Shown: one piece after another, positions 48,756-60,255 of the stretch
How positions within the stretch are numbered: the stretch's first letter is position 1
How the letters are laid out: the number at the start of each line of letters is the position of its first letter
Assembly: GCA_037039685.1 (NCBI GenBank)
Contig: JAWNGF010000006.1
Coordinates: 3,100,001-3,164,000 of the forward strand
Reading direction: 5' to 3'
Length of the DNA: 64,000 nt
Source of the DNA: Ceratobasidium sp. AG-K
Taxonomy: Eukaryota > Basidiomycota > Agaricomycetes > Cantharellales > Ceratobasidiaceae
Program-made: the position numbers and the translations under genes
The notes under the pieces: generated by a model
What the model was told of the DNA's origin: nothing
Database searches by the model: none
What the model saw: the letters and a program-made list of their open reading frames with translations, nothing else

Positions 48756-51700
48756 TTAAGACTCAAACGAATCGGAGACATGAATGGACGCCCAATCTTT
48801 CCCGTATTTAAATCTACTGAAATCAAACGATATGGGGTGGTCCGAAGGCTTCCTTGATATGGTAAAAAGAGAATCGACGACAACAGATTGACGATATGCG
48901 TGGGGAAGCCATAGCACGGGTTTGCCGTCGTTGTCCCGTACCCATCCCTCAATATTTGTCAACTTGTCTAGCTGGTAACTGGCCACCCGCGAGGGCAGCG
49001 GGGCGGAGCGTGGGAAATCGTCAGGCAGCTCAGACCTGGATACACTTTGGCCCGATACATCCCATACATGCACTTCGCCGTCCCAATGCGTGGAAACAAT
49101 ACGCCCACCATCGGATAAGAAAACTATGGTTGTGGGATTCGAACCCCGGAATTTAGCAGGGCTGAGAACGGCCTCGCCGCTATGCACATCCCACATCTGC
49201 AACGTTCCACGACTAGAGAGTGAAGCGAGACGCCGACCGTCAGGGGAAAATGCAACGGAAAGAACAGAGTTTATATATGTGTCTCCGACTTCAAATAGGA
49301 GAGCGTCGGTCTCCGTATTCCATACGTAGACATGTCCGAGCAATGTACCCACTGCGAGGTAGTGGCCGTCTGGGGAGAGTGACATGGACCATAGTTTTTC
49401 GAGGTGCCTCTTTTCGAATGTTTGTATATGGGCTCCAGTATGGGCATCCCAAGTTACTAGAACCACCGAAGAATCCTGACACAGAAAAGTGGATAGAATG
49501 TGCTGATCATCGGGTGAGGACACCCCCGACGCTTCATGACCAGGGTGTCCTTCATATAACTGGTGAAGAGCAGTCCCGTTCCCCGAGTCCCACACGCGCA
49601 TGGTATTTTTATCGGCTGAAATAATCCACCCGCCATTGGGGGAGAATGAAACAGCGACAACTGGGCTAGAATGGCAAAGCGGGCCAAGGACAGTAGAGCC
49701 GGTGTATGCGTCCCACACCCAGATTGTTTCGTCCCGGGAGGCAGAAACAATACGCTGTCCGTCAGGCGAGAATGCAACTGATGTTACAGTATCCGAGTGT
49801 GAGCTGATCGGTTCAAAAACTGGAGTACCTGTATGCGCATCCCAAACTCGCACCGTGTGGTCCCCTGAGCCGGTAACGATACTGTGGCCGTCAGGCGAGC
49901 ATCCGACAGCACCAACAGCCAGAGCGTGTCCCTGAAGCGGGCTGAGAACGGCGGAATGCACACGTGCATCCCAAAGTAGCACTTTGCGATTGTATGAACC
50001 TGAAGCGATGCGTTGGCCGTCTGGTGAGAATGCAACCGAGTTTACCCAGCCAGAATGCCCGAGAAGCGGGTCAAACGCGATAGCACCAGTATCCATGTCA
50101 AACACTTGAACTGCCCCATCCCATGAACCGGACACGACGTATCTATCACCAGGAGAAAATGCAATAGAAATCACAATACCGGAGTGTGGCAGAGTACGGA
50201 TAGAAGTACCGGAGGATGCATCCCAGATTTTGACTGTCATGTCATATGAGCCCGACGCAACGTATTGCCCATCCGACGAAAACGTAACCGATTTGACCCC
50301 CCCATAATGCCCTTGAAGCAGTTTAGGATTGTTGTTGGTGTCACTAGTCACGTTCCATAATCTGACAATATTGTCTTGCGAGCCTGAGACAAGCTGAGAG
50401 CTATCCGGACAGATTGCAATTGAACGTAGCGGGCTAGGATGATCGAGCACGAGTATGACACCGACGTTGACATCCACGTCCCAAACTCAAACCATCCGGC
50501 AAGAATACAACACATGTTATGGCAGAAGTGTGTCCCACAAGTGGGTCAAAAACAAGGGCACCTGTGTTGGTATCCCAAACCTGTAGTTTATTATTGTCCG
50601 ATCCAGAGACAATGCGTTGGCTATCAGGGGAGACAGAGACGGAATTCACAGGGCTATTGTGGGGTAGACTAAATAGAACCGCACTGGTCAATGCATTGAA
50701 AATCTGCGCTTGACCATCATGGCAAGCTGTGACTAGGAGCCTGCCAGTTGGGGAGTACGCCACAGCTGAAACTTGGCCGGAATGAGGTATAGGTCTCAAC
50801 CACCTACTTGATAACCTTGTCAGGTGTTTGCTTTGAATCATTTTGACTCTGTTTGGAAACTGATCCAATACATTCCTGAATTGGTCCCATGCTTCAAATC
50901 CTATGGCAAGAGCTGAAATGTAGAGGTGCGGGGTACTTTGAGAAATTGGTAGATAAAAATCTGTAACGAGTCGTCAAAGCCCTTCTGCGTGAATTTGCAG
51001 TCCCTGACTTGTGTGCTACTTCATATTAGTACACTAAACGTCCTGATAGACCTTGGCTAGGTACACACCAAGATCCAGTCCTTTATCCCCATGAGGGCCC
51101 ATTCACACTTGTGAAGTTTACCCAACAGACTCATCACTTCAATCCAGTACAATGACAGTGGTCTTTGTAACAGCTGTGATAGCAATATTATAACTGATTG
51201 GTGCTCTTTGTAGGCAGTCTTGAAGGTTCCAGTCGCTGAAAGATGGTCCATCCAGTAAACACAACTATATTCAAGGTGAGTTGGTATGTTTGCCCAAATC
51301 CGACTTGCTAAGTCCGTGACTTTGTGGTTGTATAGCCTCAAGTCCTCGAGTTGGCATGTGTTGAACCTCAATTCTCTGACCATGGTCCGTAAGCATGATG
51401 CTGCAATGGCTATATTTTGGTAGTTTCTATCAGTTCAATAGATGATTGGGCAGTGTTCTGTCAGCATATAGTTGTTGAAAGACTGGTGTGATATGCGCAC
51501 TATGCCAGAGGCATTGCGGTAGACCACAGAGCTAAGTTGACAAATGACTCGCTGCAGCTCCACCAATTCTACTTGACTGTCCAATAGCTTTGATAGATCT
51601 GTGTTGGTAAGCGGAGTGTGCGTGGTGACTATTACAGCTATGCATGACTTGATTACCTCCGCACTACCTAGAGTTTCACCCAGCGCTTCACGCAGGATCC

Positions 51701-52786
51701 TGCTGTATAGTGAGTGGAGCTGTACTGTTGCGTCCTGCAATGGTTTGTTGGACGTCATTTCGTGAATCTTCCTGCCTGGGTTCAGGCTGTTGCAAATAAT
51801 ATTGCATGCTGTTTGAGCCCATATAAATAACCTGTTTGCCCAAGCAGTCAGGCAAACAACCGTTCCATCTTCAAGCCATGGCTCCCAGCTCAGTGTTTCA
51901 TTGTCTTCAATTAAATTTTTTAGACAGTGGCAAATCAATAGCCCTAAGTCGCCTGCAACTGAGGCCTGGTAGTTGTTGGACAATTCCCAATGAAGTACTT
52001 GGTTTGTTTTGAGCGGGCGCTCCATGTCATGGTTCTGCCGGCTAGTCAAAATGAACCTGACCCAGGGCACAAGCTGTGCAAGCTCAAGCAGGTATGTCAC
52101 CAGCTGCACCCGCATCCTAGGGCTGCCACATTCATCAAGTGCGTCAACAACAACAAACAACCTCTGTGGGAGTGCGTCAAGAGGTAACAATTTAATTGGA
52201 CCAACAATCATGCTACAAAAGCGAATTGCTAGCACCAAGCTAGCAATCAGCGGCTCCTTTTGTAAGGCAGCCACAAGGTGTATTCCATATGAGTGGCATT
52301 TGAATGCAAGACTGAGAGCAACACTAGATAGGATATTCTCTGGCTGGCTCAGTTGCTCGCTGTCCCGTTTACAAAAGAAGGAGCCCGCTAGGTATCCACA
52401 TTCATGGAGGCATTTACAGACAGAGTGGGCAATTGTGGTCTTACCAGACCCCGCCAAGCCAGAGAGCCAATAGATGGATTGTGAGGAGTCATTATCAGCC
52501 CATCCTTGTATGTCAGCAAGAGCTTTTGTCCAGGTTCCCTCTAGACAACCATCCATTGGGTTATAACCAGCATCTGGCGTTATCAGTCTTTTGAGAATAT
52601 CCTGGTCCACTGAAAGGGATTCTCTTGCTCGAAAACAAAGATGACAGAAATGGAGGGAACCTGTGCTCACCATCTTTGAGCACGGCTTTCACCTGCAGAG
52701 CTATTTGGACTGCCATTCCGGTATCAAACTCTTCCTTGAGCCTCTTGAATTGCTTCAAAAACTCGTCGACCTGTTCTTGGGCAGTG

Positions 52787-53201
52787 TGTCCCGACTTGGG
52801 TCAATTAGGTATGTAAAAGTTAAGGGGTTCGACTTAAACAAGTCTTTGAACCCAAGGAGTGGTGATAAGTAAGAAGATTGAATTAGGCAAGTCCTAGTGG
52901 AGAAGAGGTCAAGCCTTGTCGTTTAACCGGCTTGACCTCTGGGTTTATATACATGTGAGATCAAGGCCACGTCATCATTTATCAGTGTGGGAAAGCCGAG
53001 TACAACCAATGATAAGCGAGATAAGAGGTATGACTCAACATTCTGGAAGTTCCGGAAGTATCACTAATATCAAATGAAAAGACAAATACATCACATGATA
53101 CGAGTTAAGCGCTAGAGGACAATTGTACCAAAAAAGGAAAGTGTTCGGAAAAAAAGATATAAAATCAGAATAAAATGTCTGAGCTTAGTCAGCTCATGAC
53201 A
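52787..53201 (-). repeat. 3' LTR of the chromovirus
   Basis: 415 bp, from TGTCCCGACTTGG to GCTCATGACA on the plus strand. Flanked on its outer side by CAGTG and on its inner side by the polypurine tract. Two mismatches against the other LTR lie near 53018 and 53037. Confidence 0.97.
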
Positions 53202-53217
53202 TTACCCCCTCCTAAGG
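53202..53217 (-). other. Polypurine tract
   Basis: On the minus strand CTTAGGAGGGGGTAA sits directly next to the 3' LTR, the expected place for plus-strand priming. Confidence 0.7.
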
Positions 53218-56200
53218 GCCTGGCGCAGTGGGATGGAGTTTGTGAAATTTATCAACTAGTTCAGGAGTGTTCTTGAGATCTTCCTTTGACTGCCAAGAGT
53301 TGTCTGCATGAGAGTACCCTTTCCACTTAACGTAATAGTGGAGTTGGCGACGGATTTTCTTGGAATTAAGGATCTCTTCAACCTCCCATTCTTCTTCTCC
53401 ATCTTGTGTGACAATAGGGGGTGGTTGAGCAGGTTCGCGGCCGTGGGGATCAGAGTGGAATTTCTTGAGCAGCATGACATGGAAGACAGGATGAACTTTC
53501 ATCGATTTTGGTAACTCCAGTCTAAAAGCGTGAGTCCCTACTTTTTCCAGTACCTTGTAAGGGCCTAAAACTTTGTGAGAGAGTTTTACTGAAGGTCTGT
53601 CTGTGGATATGTTTTGATGATTAAGCCAGACTTTATCTCCAGGGTTTATCTCTTCTGGTTCTTTGGCTCCTTTATCAAAGTAGTGTTTGTAGGACTGATT
53701 TGCTAGGATGAGGGCGGCTTTGACTTCGTCGTATCCTTTCAGCAGGAATTCCGCATGGGCATCAGCTTCAGGAACAGTATAGTCTGATTCTTCCCCGATG
53801 TTCATTCTAGGGTTAAAACCCTGGCAGATTTGGAAAGGGGTTTTGCCAGTGGATGCTTGGATTCCATTGTTGTACGCAAATTCTGCCATAGGGAGCAGGG
53901 CCACCCAGTTGTTTTGCCTATGGTTGACAAATGCCCTGATAAAGATTTCAACCACTTGGTTTGCTCGTTCTGACTGTCCGTCTGTCCTTGGATGGTACGC
54001 TGTGCTGAAGGTAGGTTTTACGTCTAACCGTTTGTATAGATGCCTAATGAACTTTGAGTTGAAAGTGGATCCTCTATCCGAGACTGTTGCCTTTGGAGTG
54101 CCGTGAAGTTTCCAAATGTTTGCGACAAAAATATTGGCTATGTCTACTGCTGTGGCCGTTGATTTGCAAGGGAGATAGTGTGCCATCTTGGAGAACCGAT
54201 CTACTACTGTTAAGATTGCGTCATATCCTTCTGATTCTGGGAGCCCTACAATCATGTCATAGGAGATCTCTTCCCAAGGTCTCTCAGGAATATGTAGAGG
54301 ACGCAGTAATCCTGTGGGGAGTTGGTTCGATGGTTTAACTCGAATGCATGTTTCGCAGTGTGACACATAAGAGTTGACAAATTTCTTCATGGTTGGCCAA
54401 TAGTAAGTTCTGGAAACTAATTCCAATGTTCTTGCTTGTCCCGGATGCCCAGCTGAAATATTGTCATGGCGCGATTCCAATATCAGGTTTCTGACAGTTT
54501 CATCCTTAGGGACAAAGATCTTTCCTTTGAACATTAGGAGTCCTTCTCTGTATTCCCAATCTTTGACTTTTTCTCCGTTTCTCAGCTTATTGTGGGCTTC
54601 CTCTAATCTGGGATCTTCAAGGATTGCTTCTCTGATTAGATCGTTAATTTCCTGGTCAGGGGTGATAGCCAAAATAAAAATGTCTGGTTTGAGGAGAACT
54701 TGGTTCTCTCTACCCCCCCAAAGGTTCTAGGTCGTATCGCCTTGAGAGAATGTCTGCTTTTTTGTTTTGGCTTCCTGGTCTGTACAAGATTTGGAAGTTG
54801 AAGTCTACCAAGAAATTCATCCAGCGGATTTGGCGTTGATTCAATTGCTTGGATGATGAGAAGTATTCCAAATTTTTGTGATCTGTTATTACTTGAACAG
54901 CTTTTTCTGTGCCTTGAAGTAGGTGCCGCCGTTCTTTGAAAGCTCTAATTATTGCCAATAGTTCTTTGTCAAAAATGTCATAGTTTCGCTCAGCCGGATT
55001 TAGTGATTTAGAAAGAAAAGCTACAGGGTGTAGTTTCCCTTCTTCATCCTTCTGAGATAGAACTGCTCCTGTAGCAAATCCCGACGCGTCTGTTTCGAGG
55101 AAAAATTCCTTATTCTGATCGGGCTGCATCATTACAGGTGCCACTTTAAGAGCTTCTTTTAGCGCATTCATGGCCTCTTGTTCTTTGCTTGTCCACTGCC
55201 ACTTTTGATCCTTCTTAAGTAGGTTGTACAGAGGTCTGGCTTTGCCGGCAAAGTCTTGAATGAATCTTCGATAGAAATTGACGAATCCTAGGAATTCTTG
55301 AACTTGTTTGACGTTTTTGGGAGCTTTCCAGTTCATAGCCGCCGTGACCTTTTCCTGATCCGTTTCGATTCCTTTATTGGAAATGACCAATCCTACCCAG
55401 TCCAGTTTGGTCTGGTGGAATTTGCATTTTTTCAATTTCGCGATCAGCTTGTGTTCCCTTAGTCTTCTTAGCACCTCTTTCACGTGTCCTGGATGATCTT
55501 CGACTCGTTTGGAAAAAACAAAGATATCATCAATGTATACGAGTACGAAAACCCCCATAATGTCCCTGAATATGGAGTTCATTAGGGACTGGAAGCTTGA
55601 TGGGGCGTTTTTGAGACCAAAGGGCATGACTTTCCATTCGTACATGCCGTATTGAGTTTTGAATGCTGTTTTCCATTCATGGCCTGCTGCTATTTGGGTT
55701 TGATGGAATCCTTGTGCCAAGTCTAGAGTGGTGCCAATGACAAATCCTTCCAGGGCCCTTAACCATTGGTCCAATAGAGGTATTCCACTCGCGTTGAATT
55801 TGCATAGCGAATTCACATATCTGTAGTCAACGCAAAAGCGTAATTCTGGGTTGTTTGGATCTTCTGGATGTGGTTTTTTGACAAACAGAACCGGGGAAGC
55901 CAAAGGAGACTTAGAAATCTGAATGTGTCCCCTTCGGATCAGGGTTTCTAGTACTTTCTTCATTTCCTTGTCTTCAGCTGGGGACGTTTTGTAGATAGGG
56001 CCGTGCTTTAGTTTAGCTTCTGGTAGGAGATCGAGCGTAATGTCCGTTGGCCTGTGAGGTGGGAGTTCTTCTAACCTGGATTCGTCGAATACATCTGCAA
56101 ACTCTTTGTATTCCTCTGGTAATGTAGTTTCAGCTGCAATTTGGAGTGTAGACGGGACTTCTAGGCAGTTTTCTGAGCAGAAGTTGCTTGTGTATGCAAT

Positions 56201-56611
56201 TGTCCTATTTTTCCAATTAATTTGTGGGTTATGTTTTTTGAGCCATGACATCCCGAGTACAATAGGGTGTCTTCCAATGTTTGTGACATGACATTCTATT
56301 TCGCTGGAATGTGTTCCCATGACAAGCCTAAATTTTGTATAGTGGGTGACTTTTCCAGACGAGACTTCCCGTCCGTCTATAACTCGCAGAGTCTTTGGTT
56401 TTTTGTGCTGAAAAAGGGGAAGGTTTGCCTCTTTTGCTAGGGAAGGGTTGATGAAACAGGAGGTTGCACCGCAGTCGAGGAGTGCTTGTCCAGAGAATCT
56501 TTTCGATCTGTTAACTGACTTAGAATCAGGAGCCGTAGCTAGTGGATGAGCGGTGAAATCAAGGTATAATTGGTTTTCATTTGATATTGACATGATTTCT
56601 AGTTCATCCAT
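53212..56611 (-). CDS. pol: Retrotransposon pol: PR-RT-RNaseH-IN-chromodomain, one frame break
   Basis: The first block, 54710-56611, holds the aspartic protease (ALLDCGATSCFI, with Cys in place of the usual Ser/Thr of D-S/T-G), reverse transcriptase (LDLAQGFHQTQIA, MPFGLKNAPSSFQ, VLVYIDDIFVFS) and RNase H (FLETDASGFATGAVLS, TDHKNLEYF). The second block, to 53212, holds integrase: zinc HHCC region around HDNISAGHPGQ and CETCIRVKPSNQ, catalytic Asp in EISYDMIVGLP, Asp in TVSDRGSTFNS, Glu in GQSERANQVV. It ends with a chromodomain (EEEWEVEEILNSKK, HYYVKWKGYSHADNSWQ). The blocks are offset by one base at the seven-base C-run 54713-54719; six bases would keep EPLGG-RENQVLLK in one frame. Pol starts 36 nt after the gag stop in a different frame. 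Confidence 0.9.
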
Positions 56612-56646
56612 ATTACTAGCTAATATATCACCGAGTACTTGGCTCC

Positions 56647-57999
56647 TTAATAAGCCTCGGTGACGTCTTTTCCCGATTCGATGTCTGAAGAGATTTCTTC
56701 AATCTGAGCTTCAAACCCTGAGGCTGTGTTTTTAGAAGGACAGACTCTTGCTGAGTGTCCCTTGCCACCGCAGGTGAAGCAAATCATTGGTCCTTTTCCT
56801 TTCCCATCCAGATCCATTGCGTTGGGGTCTTTAGCAGGAGTGGACAATTTGGGTGTTTGAATAATTGGAGCATTGAAGGTACTGGTTCGAGTGTCTTTTT
56901 GAATTGCTCCAAAAGGAACATTTCCTTTTGTCCCATCGTCCCAGGAGATCTGTGGTACTGGGCGGCCCTTGGCATTTCTGGTAATGTTTGAGATTTTGCC
57001 GTATTGCACTCCCCCTGTAGGCTTTGACATAAAGACACGGTCGTTTACGTTGAATCTTTGACCTAGTGAGGTGTTTGCAACGCTTGGGGTTGTCTTGGCA
57101 GTGGTTTGTTTGGAGGTACTGGTTTGTGGGCCTTGCGACTTCTTTGGTGCATTAATGGCATTCATTGTAGAGTCAATTTCCAGGGCTCTTTCACGAACTT
57201 GATTGAATGTTCTTGTTGCTTCGTGGGGTTTAAAGTTCTGTGACACCATGGCCATCTTGATTTCATCCTTAAGACCGTCATAGAAATCATCACGAAGTAC
57301 TCAATCGGTGTATCCAAGTACCGATGAATAAGTGACAAAGTCTCGTAGATAATCTTGGACAGAGTTCTTCTGGATCAACTTCTTGTATAATTGTCTATAT
57401 CGGTCGATTTTGTGAACATTGCCGAACCTAGCTTGCATTTCGTTCCAGAATTCATCCATGTCGTGTAGCCAAGTTGTTGCTCCCCTCCTTGCCGTGTCCA
57501 CATCAATTCCAGGTTGCATCCATACATAGGCAGGCCCCTTGCAATAGCCCATGATATAAGTGATTTTTTGTTCTGTGGTTGCTTGTGGGGATGTGTGGTT
57601 TATGTACAGAGTACATTGCGACTTAAACTCATCGAACTTATCTACATCTCCAGAGAATTCCTCTGGGGGATGCATCTTGAGTTTGTATCCTGGGGTGGTT
57701 GTTGACGCGGTGGTAGAGGGTGTTGCACCCATGTTTGCAAGTGATTGAGATACCGCATTCATTAATTGGTGAAGGGGTGCAATTTGTGCGGTTTGATTTT
57801 GAATTGCATGAATATCTGCAATGTTATTGTCGATTCCCAATTCTAGGGTAGAGGTGATGCCATTTAAGGCATTAATGTGACCATTAATTTTTCTCACTTT
57901 GTCTATTAAGGCATTGATTGCCTGTGCAACTACATCGGGTCCAGATGTTGCTGAAATTTGGGTAAATCCCCCTTGACCGGGTGATGGGGCTCTCGACAT
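56647..57999 (-). CDS. gag: Retrotransposon gag with an internal TGA
   Basis: Starts MSRAPSPGQGGFTQIS. The capsid region includes MHPPEEFSGDVDKFDEFKSQ and FWNEMQARFGNV. A CCHC zinc knuckle CFTCGGKGHSARVC lies near the C-terminus, which ends DIESGKDVTEAY. The frame is continuous except for TGA at 57301-57303, between GYTD and VLRDDFYDGL. A CGA (Arg) at that place would fit, so a single C-to-T change is the simplest cause. Confidence 0.85.
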
Positions 58000-58023
58000 A
58001 TTGGAGCGCGGAAAAAGGTAGAT

Positions 58024-58275
58024 TTATTGAGATCCAAGGCCATACAAAATGTTACGAATTCTTCTCCAAACCCTTCTATCTTTAATAATGCGCAAACTCC
58101 TCAAAAATATCAGTTCAAGGTTTTCGTCCTCCAGAAACAACGCGTTGATTACTCCTAGTTCGTCGTACTGTTCGTATATGTAGTTACGATGAACGTCTTC
58201 AATAAAGAGTGTTAGGGACTCTAGTCTAAGCTGTTCCCTGTGTTGTTCCTGTGTGAGTCGAGGTCTTGGTCCCAC
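58024..58275 (-). CDS. Second extra ORF of the retrotransposon, upstream of gag
   Basis: 83 residues beginning MGPRPRLTQEQHREQLRLES and ending LYGLGSQ. It overlaps the coiled-coil ORF by 55 nt. It is in the same frame as gag, separated by a TAA and 24 nt, so stop readthrough would make an N-terminal extension of gag. Hydrophilic, Glu/Arg/Leu-rich; no family recognised. Confidence 0.45.
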   Translation of the reverse strand: MGPRPRLTQEQHREQLRLESLTLFIEDVHRNYIYEQYDELGVINALFLEDENLELIFLRSLRIIKDRRVWRRIRNILYGLGSQ

Positions 58276-58835
58276 TGAAAAGGATTGGGTGCGATAGAAT
58301 TAAGGTGATTTAGAAGGCGGTAATCCTGGTTGATAGGAATACGCACTTCTGCTGCTAGATGACAGTATTTTCCCTTGATTTTGTCTTTAAGGGTTTCAAT
58401 AGTGCGCCACTGTCGTTTATTGTTGTTGATGAGATTTTCGACCTTTCGAGTGTGTTTTTCTTGGATTTTTATAAGTTGGTCGCAGTTTTCAATCAAGACA
58501 CGGGTTTGTTCTTGCAATCGCTCAACTTCGATATTAGTGTCCGCCAAATTTATGCTTTGGACACGATCTTGATCGGCTTGTTGCTTGTTTGTATTGTCAA
58601 GGTTAATTTCGATGAACTCGAGCCTTGAATGGAGGGATTGATAATCGGCTTTGAGTTGATTGTGGTTTTTGTCGTTTCTGGTACGTTCGACCCTTAAATC
58701 CTCTGCTTGTTCAACTTGATCTTCTTCTAGCACTTCAATTCGACTGTTTAATTCGTCGACTTTGGTGTCTAGATCAAGTACAAAGTCCTTTAGTCTAAAG
58801 ACTGCTTCGCAGAGGCTAAAAAATGCGGGGAACAC
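58221..58835 (-). CDS. Extra 5' ORF of the retrotransposon: coiled-coil protein
   Basis: 204 residues beginning MFPAFFSLCEAVFRLKDF, upstream of gag in element sense. Most of it is predicted coiled coil from heptad-like Leu/Val/Ile spacing (DTKVDELNSRIEVLEEDQVE, IEVERLQEQTRVLIENCDQL). The C-terminus is SHRNNTGNSLD. It overlaps the next ORF by 55 nt in another frame. Ty3/Gypsy elements usually have gag as the first ORF, so an ORF here is unusual. I do not recognise a host homologue. It could assist particle assembly or be a captured host segment; both are guesses. Confidence 0.6.
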   Translation of the reverse strand: MFPAFFSLCEAVFRLKDFVLDLDTKVDELNSRIEVLEEDQVEQAEDLRVERTRNDKNHNQLKADYQSLHSRLEFIEINLDNTNKQQADQDRVQSINLADTNIEVERLQEQTRVLIENCDQLIKIQEKHTRKVENLINNNKRQWRTIETLKDKIKGKYCHLAAEVRIPINQDYRLLNHLNSIAPNPFQWDQDLDSHRNNTGNSLD

Positions 58836-58855
58836 TTTTAAGGTTAATTAGTTAG

Positions 58856-59026
58856 TTACTAATTAGTTCCTTTTTAGTGCGTACTGATGGAAACGACAAG
58901 TTGATGTGGTTCTTGATGGATGAGAGTGTTAACTTGGGTGGTGCTCCGACCACTTTCCAGTTTTTGCTTGAGAGGATCTGGCTTCCTCGAGATGTTGATT
59001 TGGATGTGAAGGGTGCTAGACGCTAA
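58856..59026 (+). other. Antisense open stretch in the retrotransposon leader
   Basis: Plus-strand frame open from 58856 to TAA at 59024-59026. ATG 58904 gives 40 residues (MWFLMDESVNLGGAPTTFQF then LLERIWLPRDVDLDVKGARR). A TTTTTAG acceptor-like site precedes it. Protein-like composition on the strand opposite to gag/pol suggests a captured or older gene fragment. Could be chance. Confidence 0.25.
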
Positions 59027-59317
59027 GCTTTTGCTTTATATACTCCTTATCTGATCTTATCAGTTATCAACAGCCTTGGGCGGGCGTGATAGCGACAGTG
59101 TATAACAGAGTAAGGGTGTATTTAGCTGACTAAAGCCGCTATGACCCGAAAGAGGATAACGATTGGGTTCACTGACAGCGTATAGCGACGTGGAACTACT
59201 GGTCTATATCAAGTATAGCTCTTCGTTCGTTGTACTATGCCCGTTTTCCCGTGTACGTTCTATCTACTTGGTGGAAGAGCAGGGGCTTATGGCCGATGCT
59301 TAGAAGGCTTGACCTAA

Positions 59318-59732
59318 TGTCCCGACTTGGGTCAATTAGGTATGTAAAAGTTAAGGGGTTCGACTTAAACAAGTCTTTGAACCCAAGGAGTGGTGATAAG
59401 TAAGAAGATTGAATTAGGCAAGTCCTAGTGGAGAAGAGGTCAAGCCTTGTCGTTTAACCGGCTTGACCTCTGGGTTTATATACATGTGAGATCAAGGCCA
59501 CGTCATCATTTATCAGTGTGGGAAAGCCGAGTACAACCAATGATAAGCAAGATAAGAGGTATGACTCGACATTCTGGAAGTTCCGGAAGTATCACTAATA
59601 TCAAATGAAAAGACAAATACATCACATGATACGAGTTAAGCGCTAGAGGACAATTGTACCAAAAAAGGAAAGTGTTCGGAAAAAAAGATATAAAATCAGA
59701 ATAAAATGTCTGAGCTTAGTCAGCTCATGACA
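59318..59732 (-). repeat. 5' LTR of the chromovirus
   Basis: 415 bp, same ends as the LTR at 52787, followed on its outer side by the second CAGTG (59733-59737). On the minus strand this is the promoter-bearing LTR of the element. Confidence 0.97.
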
Positions 59733-60255
59733 CAGTGGAGGAGACAAATGCGCAGATGGTGCGGACTATATGGAACAGATATCAGTATTCCTCTATCTTA
59801 AGGACTGACAAATTCTGTTACCCACCTGCGGCCCCATCAGACTGATAGTCAATGACAAATTGCAAAGCGTCTTTGACCAATTGCAATACTTCAACAATAG
59901 TTAGTTTCAGCTGCTCAACCTCTGCCTGGCTCTTCACGGCCTCAAGCAAGGGCAGTAAATTCCCCATGCCCAACACAAGATCTGTTACAAGCTTGTCATA
60001 ATTGTCTTGTTTCTCCAGCGTCTTTCACCCGGTAAGCATCTCTCCGCCAAGACTGAACAGCAAGACTTACCTGCCATGCTAGGTTGCATAGGTCAAATGT
60101 GACTTTGGCAATTGGACTCAGCTGCCGCACACCTATGCCTCAGAGTGCCGAATGGGTTGAGAAATATAGAACCCCGGCCTACCTCAGATACTTGCTGCCC
60201 AAATTTGAGTATTGTGCTTGCCACATTGCGAGCTCTTCCCATACTTTCCAGCAGG

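Larger units (their letters stand above)
52787..59732 (-). mobile_element. Ty3/Gypsy LTR retrotransposon (chromovirus)
   Basis: A 6,946-bp element inserted in the NACHT-WD40 gene on the minus strand. It has two 415-bp LTRs (TG...CA ends) and a 5-bp target duplication CAGTG at 52782-52786 and 59733-59737. The LTRs differ at two positions by my reading, so the insertion is recent. Internal order in element sense: leader, two extra ORFs, gag with a zinc knuckle, protease, reverse transcriptase, RNase H, integrase and a C-terminal chromodomain. RT before IN plus the chromodomain place it with the chromoviruses. A polypurine tract (GGAGGGGG) adjoins the 3' LTR at 53202-53217. The primer-binding site could not be assigned: the sequence beside the 5' LTR does not start with the usual TGG. 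Gag has one internal TGA, and pol has a one-base break in a 7-base C-run. The copy is therefore probably not autonomous as written. Confidence 0.95.
48756..60255 (-). pseudogene. NACHT-WD40 (NWD) protein gene, split by a retrotransposon
   Basis: STAND-type NTPase gene. The 5' exons right of the element read SLLESMGRARNVASTILKFG, LSPIAKVTFDLCNLAWQ, then a helical region ending VRTICAFVSST. The frame resumes left of the element with AQEQVDEFLKQFKRLKEEFD once one copy of the CAGTG duplication is ignored, so the insertion is inside an exon. The NACHT has IYWLSGLAGSGKTTIAHSV (Walker A), RLFVVVDALDECG (Walker B) and RFILTSRQN. An in-frame TGA at 51435-51437 follows TEHCPIIY, and the same frame continues with MVRELRFNTCQLED. 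About 14 WD40 repeats follow (HSGWVNSVAFSPDGQRIASG and similar), enough for two propellers. Near 50460-50480 roughly half a blade is missing and the frame shifts. Three independent lesions make this a likely null allele of an NLR-like recognition gene. Confidence 0.82.

Noticed and set aside
48890..50700. Plus-strand frames opposite the WD40 repeats
   Set aside because: They repeat with the same period as the WD40 units and are shadows of them.
54713..54719. Programmed frameshift between RT and IN
   Set aside because: The position is inside pol, not at a gag-pol boundary, and the run lies among other homopolymer breaks. A one-base error or mutation is simpler.
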